Source: CAYPKW01 sp964411425
GTDB lineage: Bacteria > Pseudomonadota > Alphaproteobacteria > Dongiales > Dongiaceae
NCBI GenBank assembly: GCA_964411425.1
Contig: CAYPKW010000053.1
Span: 1-17,246 of the forward strand
Direction of reading: 5' to 3'
DNA: 17,246 nucleotides
Positions 8,992 through 15,748 of this stretch are shown piece by piece. Each line of letters opens with the position of its first letter. The stretch's first letter is position 1. Below the pieces are notes generated by a model. That model had not been told where the DNA came from. It worked only from the letters and a program-made list of their open reading frames with translations, and searched no databases. The translations under genes and the position numbers were made by a program.

Positions 8992-9420
8992 TCATCGATC
9001 GTCCTCGATCTCGCTCAGTCGCAACACGCTCCCTTTTAGCTCCCGGCGTGTGGCCGCCGCCTCGACGAACCGACGGTCGGCGGTAATCAGCGTCGCCGAC
9101 TCACGCAACGCCAACGCCAAGTACAGGCAATCGTAAACCGGTTGATCGAGTTCAAATGCCAAACTCAAGGCCGGCGCCACGAGGTCGGAGATCGGGACGA
9201 GACGGAGCGGGGCCCGCAGCAGAAACTCCGTGCGTTGGCGGGCCTCCACCGGAGTGATTTCTCCGCGCCGCGCCTTCGTCCACAGGACGTTCGCGCACTC
9301 CGCTTCGATGAGCGCGGGAGCGATCAGCTCGCGTGTCAGCAACCGCGTTGCCTGCTCGCTCGATACCTCGGCGACCACCCACTTGACGACGACGGAGGCA
9401 TCGACAACGAAAGCGGCCAC
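8992..9420 (-). CDS. PIN-domain ribonuclease, VapC-type toxin
   Basis: 142 residues from a GTG start. PIN domains are Mg2+-dependent endoribonucleases; free VapC toxins typically cleave tRNA or rRNA. The acidic quartet is visible: D7 in FVVDASVVVKW, E41 in LIEAECANVLW, D97 in VYDCLYLALA and D115 in LITADRRF. Length is typical of VapC. The GTG lies three bases after the stop of the upstream gene, so the two are almost certainly co-translated; an upstream antitoxin-sized gene is the classic order of a toxin-antitoxin pair. Base composition looks less GC-rich than the surrounding genes, as expected for a mobile module. Classification as PIN is firm; toxin function and target are inferred from family and context. 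Confidence 0.88.
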   Translation of the reverse strand: MAAFVVDASVVVKWVVAEVSSEQATRLLTRELIAPALIEAECANVLWTKARRGEITPVEARQRTEFLLRAPLRLVPISDLVAPALSLAFELDQPVYDCLYLALALRESATLITADRRFVEAAATRRELKGSVLRLSEIEDDR

Positions 9421-9423
9421 CGA

Positions 9424-9951
9424 TCAAGCTCTATCGCGATCGGCGCGGATGAGATCGGCGCTGTCCGTGTGCCGCCGGCCGGCGGTTTCGGCCCGCAGCC
9501 GCGCGGCCTCGGCGGCGTAACCCCTGGCTGCCGGTTGTCCGTCCCGGAGCATCTCGAGCGGGAGCCAACGATCGTCGCCTGGCCGTCGGACATGCCAATA
9601 GATCCAGCCGTCCAGGCTAGGCGCCTTTCCGGCCTTGGTCTTGGCAACTCCACCGGCAGCCGCGGAGGGGCTGTTGAACCGCAGACCCTCCACCACCCAC
9701 GCGCCATCCTCGATACGACCGCGATAGGCGGTGCCATTGTATTCCATGCTCACTTCCGTGCCGTCGGGCAGCACTACCCCTTTTCCCGACCACGGCCGCC
9801 GCCGAGGTTCCTTCGTCTCCCGATCATCCGCTGCCCCGATGCCGAACCGCCGTCGCAAGACGTCGTTGGGTGTCTCCAGGAAACCGCGGCGCTCGGCCTC
9901 GATCCGCTTGTGCACCTCGAAGTCGATCTCGATCGAACGGTACTCGGCCAT
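9424..9951 (-). CDS. Putative antitoxin: SeqA-N-like segment plus RAMA-like domain
   Basis: 175 residues; not a classical VapB (usually about 80). Residues 1-38 (YRSIEIDFEVHKRIEAERRG, ETPNDVLRRRFGI) resemble the N-terminal oligomerisation/ribbon-helix-helix-like segment of SeqA-type proteins. After an Arg-rich linker (45-57), residues 58-135 resemble the RAMA domain, a small domain named for its association with adenine methylases: GTAYRGRIEDGAWVVEG, FNSPSAAAGGV and a W-rich end DGWIYWHVRRPG then RWLPLEML. The tail (136-175) is charged and could neutralise the PIN protein. The ATG at 9951 has an excellent ribosome site (AGAGGGAG) six bases upstream. It precedes the PIN gene by three bases. 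The antitoxin role is inferred from position; domain names come from motif recognition and need a profile search. It could instead be a DNA-binding regulator. Confidence 0.68.
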   Translation of the reverse strand: MAEYRSIEIDFEVHKRIEAERRGFLETPNDVLRRRFGIGAADDRETKEPRRRPWSGKGVVLPDGTEVSMEYNGTAYRGRIEDGAWVVEGLRFNSPSAAAGGVAKTKAGKAPSLDGWIYWHVRRPGDDRWLPLEMLRDGQPAARGYAAEAARLRAETAGRRHTDSADLIRADRDRA

Positions 9952-9977
9952 AGTGCGCTCCCTCTATGTCAGTCATG

Positions 9978-9998
9978 TAATTAATAGATAATATAGAT
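9978..9998. promoter_or_regulatory. Possible autoregulatory operator over the -10 box
   Basis: Two direct copies of ATAGAT (9984-9989 and 9993-9998) lie nine bases apart and flank or overlap the -10, next to the palindrome TAATTA (9978-9983). Toxin-antitoxin complexes usually repress their own promoter by binding short repeats here. The match is short and in AT-rich DNA, so it is only suggestive. Confidence 0.3.
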
Positions 9999-10018
9999 CA
10001 CAGTTACTCCATAGTCAA
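9990..10018 (-). promoter_or_regulatory. Strong candidate promoter of the PIN/antitoxin operon
   Basis: On the minus strand TTGACT (10018-10013), a 17-bp spacer and TATATT (9995-9990) make a near-consensus sigma-70 promoter inside an AT-rich island (about 9965-10015) that stands out against the GC-rich surroundings. Transcription would start near 9983, about 32 bases before the antitoxin ATG. The downstream neighbour in the other direction, EVE, ends at 10046. Confidence 0.7.
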
Positions 10019-10045
10019 GCCGCGCTGCATCCCCTGGCGCCGGCC

Positions 10046-10462
10046 TCACGGCTCGATCCCGCCCATGCGGCAGATCAGATTCCAGGACTCGGCATCGACC
10101 GGCACCACCGACAGGCGCCCCTGGCGCAGCAGCGTGAGGCCGGCCAGCGCCGGCGCCGCCTTGATCTGGGCCAGCGTCACCGGGGTCTTCATCGCCGTCA
10201 GCACCTTAACGTCCACCATGCCGAACCGTCCGCTGCCATCGCTCGGGTCGGGATAGTATTCCTTCGCCACCTCGACCACGCCGACGACGACGGGGGCGGC
10301 GCCCGAATGGTAGAACAGCGCGCGGTCGCCCCGGCGCATCGCCTTCAGGTTGTTCGACGCCTGGTAGTTGCGCACGCCGTCCCAAGCGGTGCGCCCGTCG
10401 CCCGCCATGCGGCTCCAGGAATAGACTCCGGGCTCGGACTTCAGCAGCCAATAGCCCGTCAC
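10046..10462 (-). CDS. EVE domain-containing protein (THYN1-like)
   Basis: 138 residues from the GTG at 10462, which overlaps the YciI-family stop as GTGA. EVE is a PUA-like fold whose pocket can hold modified bases; the characterised eukaryotic relative is THYN1. The sequence has the hallmark opening YWLLKSEPGVYSWSRM, the WDGVRNYQASNNLKAMRRGD block (27-46), LFYHSGAAPVVVGVVEVAKEYYPDP (49-73) and the C-terminal GRLSVVPVDAESWNLI. All of these are typical and the length is normal. It is the last gene of the tsaD-gpsA-YciI-EVE run. A standalone EVE protein in this setting is probably a housekeeping nucleic-acid- or nucleotide-modification reader; its exact ligand is unknown. Its closeness to a RAMA-like gene on the same strand may be coincidental. 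Confidence 0.93.
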   Translation of the reverse strand: MTGYWLLKSEPGVYSWSRMAGDGRTAWDGVRNYQASNNLKAMRRGDRALFYHSGAAPVVVGVVEVAKEYYPDPSDGSGRFGMVDVKVLTAMKTPVTLAQIKAAPALAGLTLLRQGRLSVVPVDAESWNLICRMGGIEP

Positions 10463-10737
10463 GGCAGCACCTTGCGCCAGGGCGTGATGGTAACCGTTTC
10501 GAACAGCCCGGCCTTGCGGTAGGGGTCGCCGGCGGCGAACGCCTCGGCGGCCCGGCGGTCCTCGAACTCCATCAGCAGCAGGCTCCCGATCATGGCGGCG
10601 CCGTCCTCGGCCAAGAGCGGCCCGGCGGCGATCACCCGGCCGGCGCAGCTCTTGAGGTAGTCGAGGTGGGCCTGCCGGTTGGCCGCCCTGAGGGCGCCGC
10701 CGCCCGCCTTGTCGAGGCAATGGATCATGAACTGCAT
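10459..10737 (-). CDS. YciI family protein
   Basis: 92 residues, cytoplasmic, ferredoxin-like alpha/beta fold. It shows the family pattern: MQFMIHCLDKAG beta strand, the RQAHLDYL helix with conserved His24, AAGPLLAEDGAAMIGSLLLM with the conserved Asp, and FAAGDPYRKAGLFETVTITPW near the C-terminus. Family members have been suggested to be small enzymes using the His/Asp pair, but no general reaction is established. The ATG at 10737 lies eleven bases after the gpsA stop and the TGA overlaps the EVE GTG, so it sits in the middle of a coupled operon. The YciI-EVE pairing next to gpsA-tsaD is, as I recall, a common alphaproteobacterial arrangement. Confidence 0.92.
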   Translation of the reverse strand: MQFMIHCLDKAGGGALRAANRQAHLDYLKSCAGRVIAAGPLLAEDGAAMIGSLLLMEFEDRRAAEAFAAGDPYRKAGLFETVTITPWRKVLP

Positions 10738-10748
10738 GGCGGGCCAAC

Positions 10749-11756
10749 TTACCGCGGCGCCTCGGCGCGATCCAGGTCTCCCGTCTCGGCGCGGAAGGGC
10801 CGCGCCAGCAGGCCCGCGATCGTTCCATCGATGTCGGCGCCGCGATTGAGGATGGCGTCCACCGCCTCGGCGATCGGCATGGCGACCCGGTGCCGGTGCG
10901 CCAGCCGGACCACGGCGGCGGCGCTCGACACGCCCTCGGCGACGCTCCGCCGCTCGGCGAGCACGGCGGCGAGCGTCCGCCCCTCGCCCAGCGCGATGCC
11001 CAGCGTCAGGTTGCGCGACGCCAGGCCGTGGCAGGTGAGCGTGAGGTCGCCGAGGCCGGATAGCCCCATGAGCGTCGCCGCCTTGCCGCCGAGCGCCGTG
11101 CCGAGGCGCACCATCTCCGCCAGCCCGCGAGTGATGAGCGCCGCCCGCGCGTTCTCGCCGAGCCGGCGGCCGACGACGATGCCGCAGGCGATTGCCAGCA
11201 CGTTCTTGACCGCGCCGCCGATTTGGGCGCCCACCGGATCGTCGGACAGGTAGGGGCGGAACACGGGCCCGCCGAGGGCGGCGGCGAGCCGCCGGCCCAG
11301 AGCCGCGTCGTCGGCCGCCAGCGTCACCGCCGTCGGTAGTCCTCGCGCCACCTCGGCGGCGAAGGAGGGGCCGGACAACACCGCCACCGGATGCGCGGGC
11401 AGCACTTCCGCCGCCACCTCGCTCATCAGCTTGCAGCTCCGCTGCTCGATGCCCTTGGTGCAGATGACCAGCGGCGTCGCGGGAGCGAGGGCGAGGTTCG
11501 CGGCGACGGCGCGCAAGTGCTGCGCCGGCGGCGCCAGCAACACGGCGTCGGCGCGCCCGGCCTCGGCAAGATCGACGGCGCGGATGGCGGCGTCGAGCGC
11601 GATGCCCGGCAGGAACGGGTTCTCATGGCGGACGTTGATCGCCTCGGCCACCTCCGGCTCGCGCGCCCAGATCGCCACCTCAGCCCCGGCGCGCCGCGCC
11701 ACCGCGGCAAGCGCCGTGCCCCAGGCGCCGGCGCCGACGATGCCGATGCGCCGCAT
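10749..11756 (-). CDS. gpsA: NAD(P)-dependent glycerol-3-phosphate dehydrogenase
   Basis: 335 residues, normal for GpsA. Reduces dihydroxyacetone phosphate to sn-glycerol 3-phosphate, the backbone of phospholipids, in the cytoplasm. It begins RIGIVGAGAWGTALA (3-17, the dinucleotide-binding GxGxxG), followed by ICTKGIE with K101, LSGPSFAAEVARGLPTAVTLA (127-147), the catalytic lysine K184 in GGAVKNVLAIACGI, and LSGLGDLTLTCHGLASRN (232-249). The end, DGTIAGLLARPFRAE, is typical. The ATG at 11756 shares one base with the tsaD stop (TGATG); a GTG one codon earlier is an alternative. Coupled to tsaD upstream and eleven bases before the YciI gene. Confidence 0.97.
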   Translation of the reverse strand: MRRIGIVGAGAWGTALAAVARRAGAEVAIWAREPEVAEAINVRHENPFLPGIALDAAIRAVDLAEAGRADAVLLAPPAQHLRAVAANLALAPATPLVICTKGIEQRSCKLMSEVAAEVLPAHPVAVLSGPSFAAEVARGLPTAVTLAADDAALGRRLAAALGGPVFRPYLSDDPVGAQIGGAVKNVLAIACGIVVGRRLGENARAALITRGLAEMVRLGTALGGKAATLMGLSGLGDLTLTCHGLASRNLTLGIALGEGRTLAAVLAERRSVAEGVSSAAAVVRLAHRHRVAMPIAEAVDAILNRGADIDGTIAGLLARPFRAETGDLDRAEAPR

Positions 11757-12814
11757 CACGCCTTGACGCCGGCGCCTACGGCCTTCGGCGCCGCCGGATC
11801 GAGCGGCCAGCGCGGCCGCGGCGCGAAGTCGAGGCCGTCGGAGAGACCGAGGCGCCGGCGCTCGACGCCGGCCCAGGCGATCATTGCGCCGTTGTCGGTG
11901 CACAAGGCGGGCGGCGGCGCCACCAGCGCGAGCCCGTCCCGCGCCGCCGCTTGCCGCAGGCGTTCGCGCAGCGCGCGGTTCGCGGCGACGCCGCCGGCGA
12001 CCACCAGGGTGGCGAGGCCCGGATGGCTCTCCCGCGCCAGCCGGATCGCATGGCGCGTGCGATCCTCGAGCGTGTCGGCAACGGCGGCCTGGAACGACGC
12101 CGCGATGTCGGCGCGGTCGCGCTCCCTGAGACCGTCTCCCGACAGCCGCGCCACCAGATGGCGCACGGCGGTCTTCAGGCCGGCGAACGAGAAGTCGCAG
12201 CCCGGCCGGCCCAGCATCGGGCGCGGCAGACGGAAGCGTTCGGGATCGCCGGCTTCGGCCAGCCGCTCCAACGCCGGGCCGCCCGGATAGCCGAGGCCGA
12301 TCAGCTTCGCCACCTTGTCGAACGCCTCGCCTACCGCGTCGTCCAGCGTGGTGCCGAGGCGCCGATACCGCCCGACGTTCTCCGCCACCAGCAACTGGCA
12401 ATGGCCGCCCGACACCAGCAGCACGAGATAGGGGAACGCCACCTCCTGCACGAGACGCACGCTGAGCGCGTGGCCCTCCAGGTGGTTGATCGCAAGGAAC
12501 GGCAGCCCCGCCACCGCCGCGATCGCCTTCGCCGTCGTGACGCCGACGACGAGGCCGCCGATCAGCCCCGGACCGGCGGTCGCGGCGACCGCGTCGAGCG
12601 CGCCGAAGCCGACGCCGGCCGTCGCCATCGCCTCGCCGATCAATCGGTCGAGATGGTCGAGATGGCTGCGCGCGGCGATCTCGGGCACGATGCCGCCATA
12701 GGGCCTATGCTGGGCCTGCTGCGATAGCACCACGTCGGCCAGCACCTCGCGGCGGTCGTTGACCACGGCCGCCGCGGTCTCGTCGCAGCTCGTCTCGATG
12801 CCAAGCACGATCAT
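11756..12814 (-). CDS. tsaD: tRNA N6-adenosine threonylcarbamoyltransferase
   Basis: 352 residues from the ATG at 12814. TsaD, with TsaB and TsaE, transfers the threonylcarbamoyl group from TC-AMP to A37 of tRNAs reading ANN codons. It is an ASKHA-fold metalloprotein: MIVLGIETSCDETAAAVV (1-18), H111 and H115 in NHLEGHALS (iron ligands), LVSGGHCQL (133-141), LGYPGGPALERLA (174-186), VVAGGVAANRALRERL (271-286) and D307 in LCTDNGAMIAWAG. The ATG at 12850 would add twelve residues unlike the family and has no ribosome site, so 12814 is preferred; neither start has a strong Shine-Dalgarno. It heads the tsaD-gpsA-YciI-EVE run, divergent from hemC across 82 bases in which I see no convincing promoter. 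Confidence 0.96.
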   Translation of the reverse strand: MIVLGIETSCDETAAAVVNDRREVLADVVLSQQAQHRPYGGIVPEIAARSHLDHLDRLIGEAMATAGVGFGALDAVAATAGPGLIGGLVVGVTTAKAIAAVAGLPFLAINHLEGHALSVRLVQEVAFPYLVLLVSGGHCQLLVAENVGRYRRLGTTLDDAVGEAFDKVAKLIGLGYPGGPALERLAEAGDPERFRLPRPMLGRPGCDFSFAGLKTAVRHLVARLSGDGLRERDRADIAASFQAAVADTLEDRTRHAIRLARESHPGLATLVVAGGVAANRALRERLRQAAARDGLALVAPPPALCTDNGAMIAWAGVERRRLGLSDGLDFAPRPRWPLDPAAPKAVGAGVKA

Positions 12815-12896
12815 GCCCACGACTGTAGTCCAGCGCCTCGGCGCCGTCATCGGCGGCGGTCTTGCGCCGGTTCCGGCGACGGCCTAAAGGATTCGC

Positions 12897-13847
12897 ATGG
12901 CAACCGCAGGTCCGGCTACCCTCGCGCCGACGCCGATCCGCCTCGGTACCCGCGGCAGTCCGTTGGCGCTCGTCCAGGCGGGCGAGGTCGAGGCCCGGCT
13001 CGAGGCCGCCCATCCGGGCTTGGCGGGGCGGGTCGAGCGCGTCGCGATCAAGACCGCCGGCGACGCCGTGCAGGACCGCACCCTCGCGGCGCTCGGCGGC
13101 AAGGGACTGTTCACCAAGGAGCTGGACGAGGCGCTCCGCGACGGGCGCATCGACCTCGCCGTGCATTCCATGAAGGACATGCAGACCTGGCTGCCCGCGG
13201 GCGTCGCCATTGCTTGCGTGCTGCCGCGCGAGGACCCGCGCGACGCGCTGATCGCAGGCACCTGCGCCAGCATCGGCGCGCTGGCGCGGGGCGCCGTGCT
13301 CGGCACCGCCTCGCTGCGCCGCCAGGCGCAGGCGCTGGCGCTGCGCCCCGACCTGCGCGTGGTTACGCTGCGCGGCAACGTGGAGACGCGGTTGAAGAAA
13401 CTCGCCGCCGGCGAGGTCGACGCGACGTTGCTGGCGCTGGCGGGCCTGCGCCGGCTCGGGCTGGCCTGGCGGGCGAGCGCGGTGTTGACGCCGGAGGAGA
13501 TGCTGCCCGCCGTGGCGCAAGGCGCGATCGCGGTCACGATCCGCGCCGACGATACGGCGCTCCGCGACCTGCTGGCGCCGCTCGACCACCCGCCATCGGC
13601 GCTGCGGGTGGCGGCCGAGCGGGCGTGCCTCGCCGTGCTCGAGGGGTCCTGCCGCACGCCGATCGCGGCGCTGGCCGAGCTCGCGGGCGGCAGCTTGCGA
13701 TTGCGCGCGCTGGTCGCCATGCCCGACGGCAGCGCGGTCGAGCGCGAGGAGCTAAGCGGCCCGGCCGAGGACGCGCTCGCCATCGGCCGGTCGGTGGGCG
13801 CCGCGCTCAAGGCGCGCTCGCCGAGCTTCTTCCGCGCCAGCGCCTGA
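12897..13847 (+). CDS. hemC: Hydroxymethylbilane synthase (porphobilinogen deaminase)
   Basis: 316 residues. Condenses four porphobilinogens into hydroxymethylbilane in the cytoplasm, the step before HemD in heme and other tetrapyrrole synthesis. Motifs: RLGTRGSPLALVQA (15-28), LGGKGLFTKELDEAL (66-80), AVHSMKDMQT (88-97), GTASLRRQAQAL (136-147), LRGNVETRLKKL (158-169) and the dipyrromethane-cofactor cysteine C252 in EGSCRTPIAALA. All expected Arg residues around the substrate channel appear present. The start at 12897 has AAAGGA six bases upstream; its Ala/Pro-rich extension of about 13 residues is slightly longer than in many homologues. It is the first gene of the hem operon and is followed after 17 bases by the HemD fusion. 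Confidence 0.97.
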   Translation: MATAGPATLAPTPIRLGTRGSPLALVQAGEVEARLEAAHPGLAGRVERVAIKTAGDAVQDRTLAALGGKGLFTKELDEALRDGRIDLAVHSMKDMQTWLPAGVAIACVLPREDPRDALIAGTCASIGALARGAVLGTASLRRQAQALALRPDLRVVTLRGNVETRLKKLAAGEVDATLLALAGLRRLGLAWRASAVLTPEEMLPAVAQGAIAVTIRADDTALRDLLAPLDHPPSALRVAAERACLAVLEGSCRTPIAALAELAGGSLRLRALVAMPDGSAVEREELSGPAEDALAIGRSVGAALKARSPSFFRASA

Positions 13848-13864
13848 ACCGGAGACGCCCGCCC

Positions 13865-15742
13865 TTGCACGCCCTCATCACCCGGCCGGAGGAAGACGCG
13901 GGCCCGCTTGCCGAGGCGCTGCGCCGGCGCGGCGTCGAGGTCACCGTCGAGCCGCTGCTGGCGGTGCACCCGCTGCCGGACGCCGCCGTCGAGCTCGACG
14001 GCGTGCAGGCGCTGCTGTTCACCAGCGCCAACGGGTTGCGCGCGTTCGCGGCGCTGTCGAAGCGCCGCGATCTTCCAGTGTACGCCGTTGGCGACGCCAG
14101 CGCCGCGCTGGCGATGTCTGTTGGTTTCGCCGAGGTGGCGAGCGCCGCGGGCAACGTGGAGGACTTGGCGAGGCTCGTGATCGAACGCTTGGCGCCGGCC
14201 GGCGGCCCGCTGCTGCACGTCGCCGGCAGCGCCGTCGCGGGCGATCTCGCGGGCCGCTTGCAGGCCGCCGGCTTCAACGTCCGGCGCGCCGTGCTGTACG
14301 ACACGAAACCGGCGGACCGGTTGAGCCCGGCGCTCTCCGACCGGCTCGCGGCCGGCGGCATCGATCTCGCGCTGTTCTTCTCGCCGCGCACGGCGATAGC
14401 CTTCGTCGAACTCGTGCGCGCGGCCGACCGAGGCACGGGCGCGGGGGGCGTCGTCGCCGGCTGCGGCAACGCGGTGGCGCTGTGCCTTAGCCCGGCGGTC
14501 GCCGCCGAGGCCCGCGCGCTGCCCTGGCGCGAGGTGAGAAGCGCCGCGCGTCCCGACCTGCCGGCCATGCTGGAACTGGCGGATGCGGCGCTGGCCGGAG
14601 CCGCGGAGGCGCCGGCGCAACCGAGACTTGGCCGCGCGCTGCCTTCGCCCGCCGAAGCAGCCGCCTCCGCTTCGAAGGCGGGGCGCCAGGTTGGTTTCGC
14701 CGGCATTACCGTGGCCGCGCTGGTGGCGGCCGCGGTCGCCGCCGTGGTCGCCGGCGCGCTCACCCTCTGGAGCGGCGCGCCGGCGCCGGACGAATCGGTC
14801 GGCTTGCGGCTCGCCGATCTCGCGGCGCGGCTCGATGCGCTGGCCGGGCGCGCCGAGCGGTCCGCTGGCGACGCGGCGATCCTGGCCGAGCGCGTCGATC
14901 GAGCCGTCGCCGACCTCGCGGCCCTGCCTGAGCGCCTCGATCGGGCGGCCGGCGACATCGACGCCTTGCGCAACCAATTGGCGGCCGAGGTCCAACGCCC
15001 GGCCGGGCCTTCGCCCGATCTCTCGGCGCTCCTGCGGCGCCTCGACGAGGCGGAGCGGCGGCTCGATGCAGCGCAGGCTTCGCCGCCCGGGATCGACCCG
15101 GCGGCGTTCGAGCGTCTCCACATCGAGAACCAGGCGCTGCGCACCGAGATCGCGGCGTTGCAGGGCGACGTCACGGTGCTGCGCTCGGCGACGGCCGAGT
15201 TGCGCGCGGGCAGCGCCGACCGGGCCGCCATGGTGCTGGCGGTCGGCCAGTTGCGCGCCGCGCTCGCGGACTCGAGACCCTATGTGGACGAGTTGGCCGC
15301 GCTGCGCCGGCTCGCCGCCGGCGACGCGGCGCTGGCGGGCTTGACCGAGCGCCTGGCGCCTTGGGCCGAACGCGGCGTGCCGACGCTAGCCCAGTTGCAG
15401 GCCTCGTTCGAGGAAGTCGCCGCGGCCGTGGCGGCGCCGGCGCCGGCGGAACCTTCGACCGCGTGGACGGACCGGCTGTTGCAGCGCCTGCGGCACCTCG
15501 TCAGCGTGCGGCGCGTCGGCGCCGACGTCGAGGGCGACGATCCGCCGGCACGCGTGGCGCGCGCCGAAGCGATGGTGGGCGCGGCCGATCTCGCGGGCGC
15601 GGTGGCGGAACTCGACGGCATCGAACTGCCCGCCGTGGGCAAGGTCTGGCTCGACGGGGCGCGCGCGAGGCTCGCCGCCGCCGACGCCCTGGCGGCGCTG
15701 GCGAGCGCCGCCACCGCCGCGCTCGACGGCTCGGGAGGCTAG
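13865..15742 (+). CDS. hemD: Fusion: uroporphyrinogen-III synthase (HemD) + mitofilin/Mic60-like membrane protein
   Basis: 625 residues in one uninterrupted frame, starting with TTG at 13865 nine bases after GGAGA; no ATG/GTG fits the HemD N-terminus. Residues 1-240 are HemD, which closes and inverts ring D of hydroxymethylbilane: HALITRPEEDAGPLAEAL, LLFTSANGLRAFA (50-62), VYAVGDASA, LLHVAGSAVAGDLAG (116-130), FFSPRTAIAFVELV (171-184). A Pro/Ala linker (241-275) leads to one transmembrane helix VGFAGITVAALVAAAVAAVV (276-302 overall), then a heptad-rich coiled-coil (315-470, LAARLDALAGRAERSAGDAA, IENQALRTEIAAL) and a C-terminal helical region ending KVWLDGARARLAAADALAAL (593-612), like bacterial mitofilin/Mic60 or HemX-type proteins. 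Topology inferred: HemD in the cytoplasm, coiled-coil in the periplasm. Usually these are two genes. Six bases separate it from hemY. An internal ATG (14567) could yield a separate product. Confidence 0.85.
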   Translation: MHALITRPEEDAGPLAEALRRRGVEVTVEPLLAVHPLPDAAVELDGVQALLFTSANGLRAFAALSKRRDLPVYAVGDASAALAMSVGFAEVASAAGNVEDLARLVIERLAPAGGPLLHVAGSAVAGDLAGRLQAAGFNVRRAVLYDTKPADRLSPALSDRLAAGGIDLALFFSPRTAIAFVELVRAADRGTGAGGVVAGCGNAVALCLSPAVAAEARALPWREVRSAARPDLPAMLELADAALAGAAEAPAQPRLGRALPSPAEAAASASKAGRQVGFAGITVAALVAAAVAAVVAGALTLWSGAPAPDESVGLRLADLAARLDALAGRAERSAGDAAILAERVDRAVADLAALPERLDRAAGDIDALRNQLAAEVQRPAGPSPDLSALLRRLDEAERRLDAAQASPPGIDPAAFERLHIENQALRTEIAALQGDVTVLRSATAELRAGSADRAAMVLAVGQLRAALADSRPYVDELAALRRLAAGDAALAGLTERLAPWAERGVPTLAQLQASFEEVAAAVAAPAPAEPSTAWTDRLLQRLRHLVSVRRVGADVEGDDPPARVARAEAMVGAADLAGAVAELDGIELPAVGKVWLDGARARLAAADALAALASAATAALDGSGG

Positions 15743-15748
15743 GCTAGG

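Noticed and set aside
12815..12896. Divergent promoters between tsaD and hemC
   Set aside because: Candidates such as TTGCGC-N17-TAAAGG overlap the hemC ribosome site and predict a start at the ATG itself; TACAGT before tsaD lacks a -35. Nothing convincing is seen although promoters must lie here or nearby.
13214..13864. Extension of the HemD frame upstream to 13214
   Set aside because: This stretch overlaps hemC in another frame and reads as Arg/Ala-rich noise. The HemD family begins at the TTG at 13865, which has a ribosome site after the hemC stop.
12884..15121. A 745-codon open frame antisense to hemC and the HemD fusion
   Set aside because: Low-complexity Arg/Ser/Ala composition, no domain and complete overlap with well-supported heme genes; a composition artefact.
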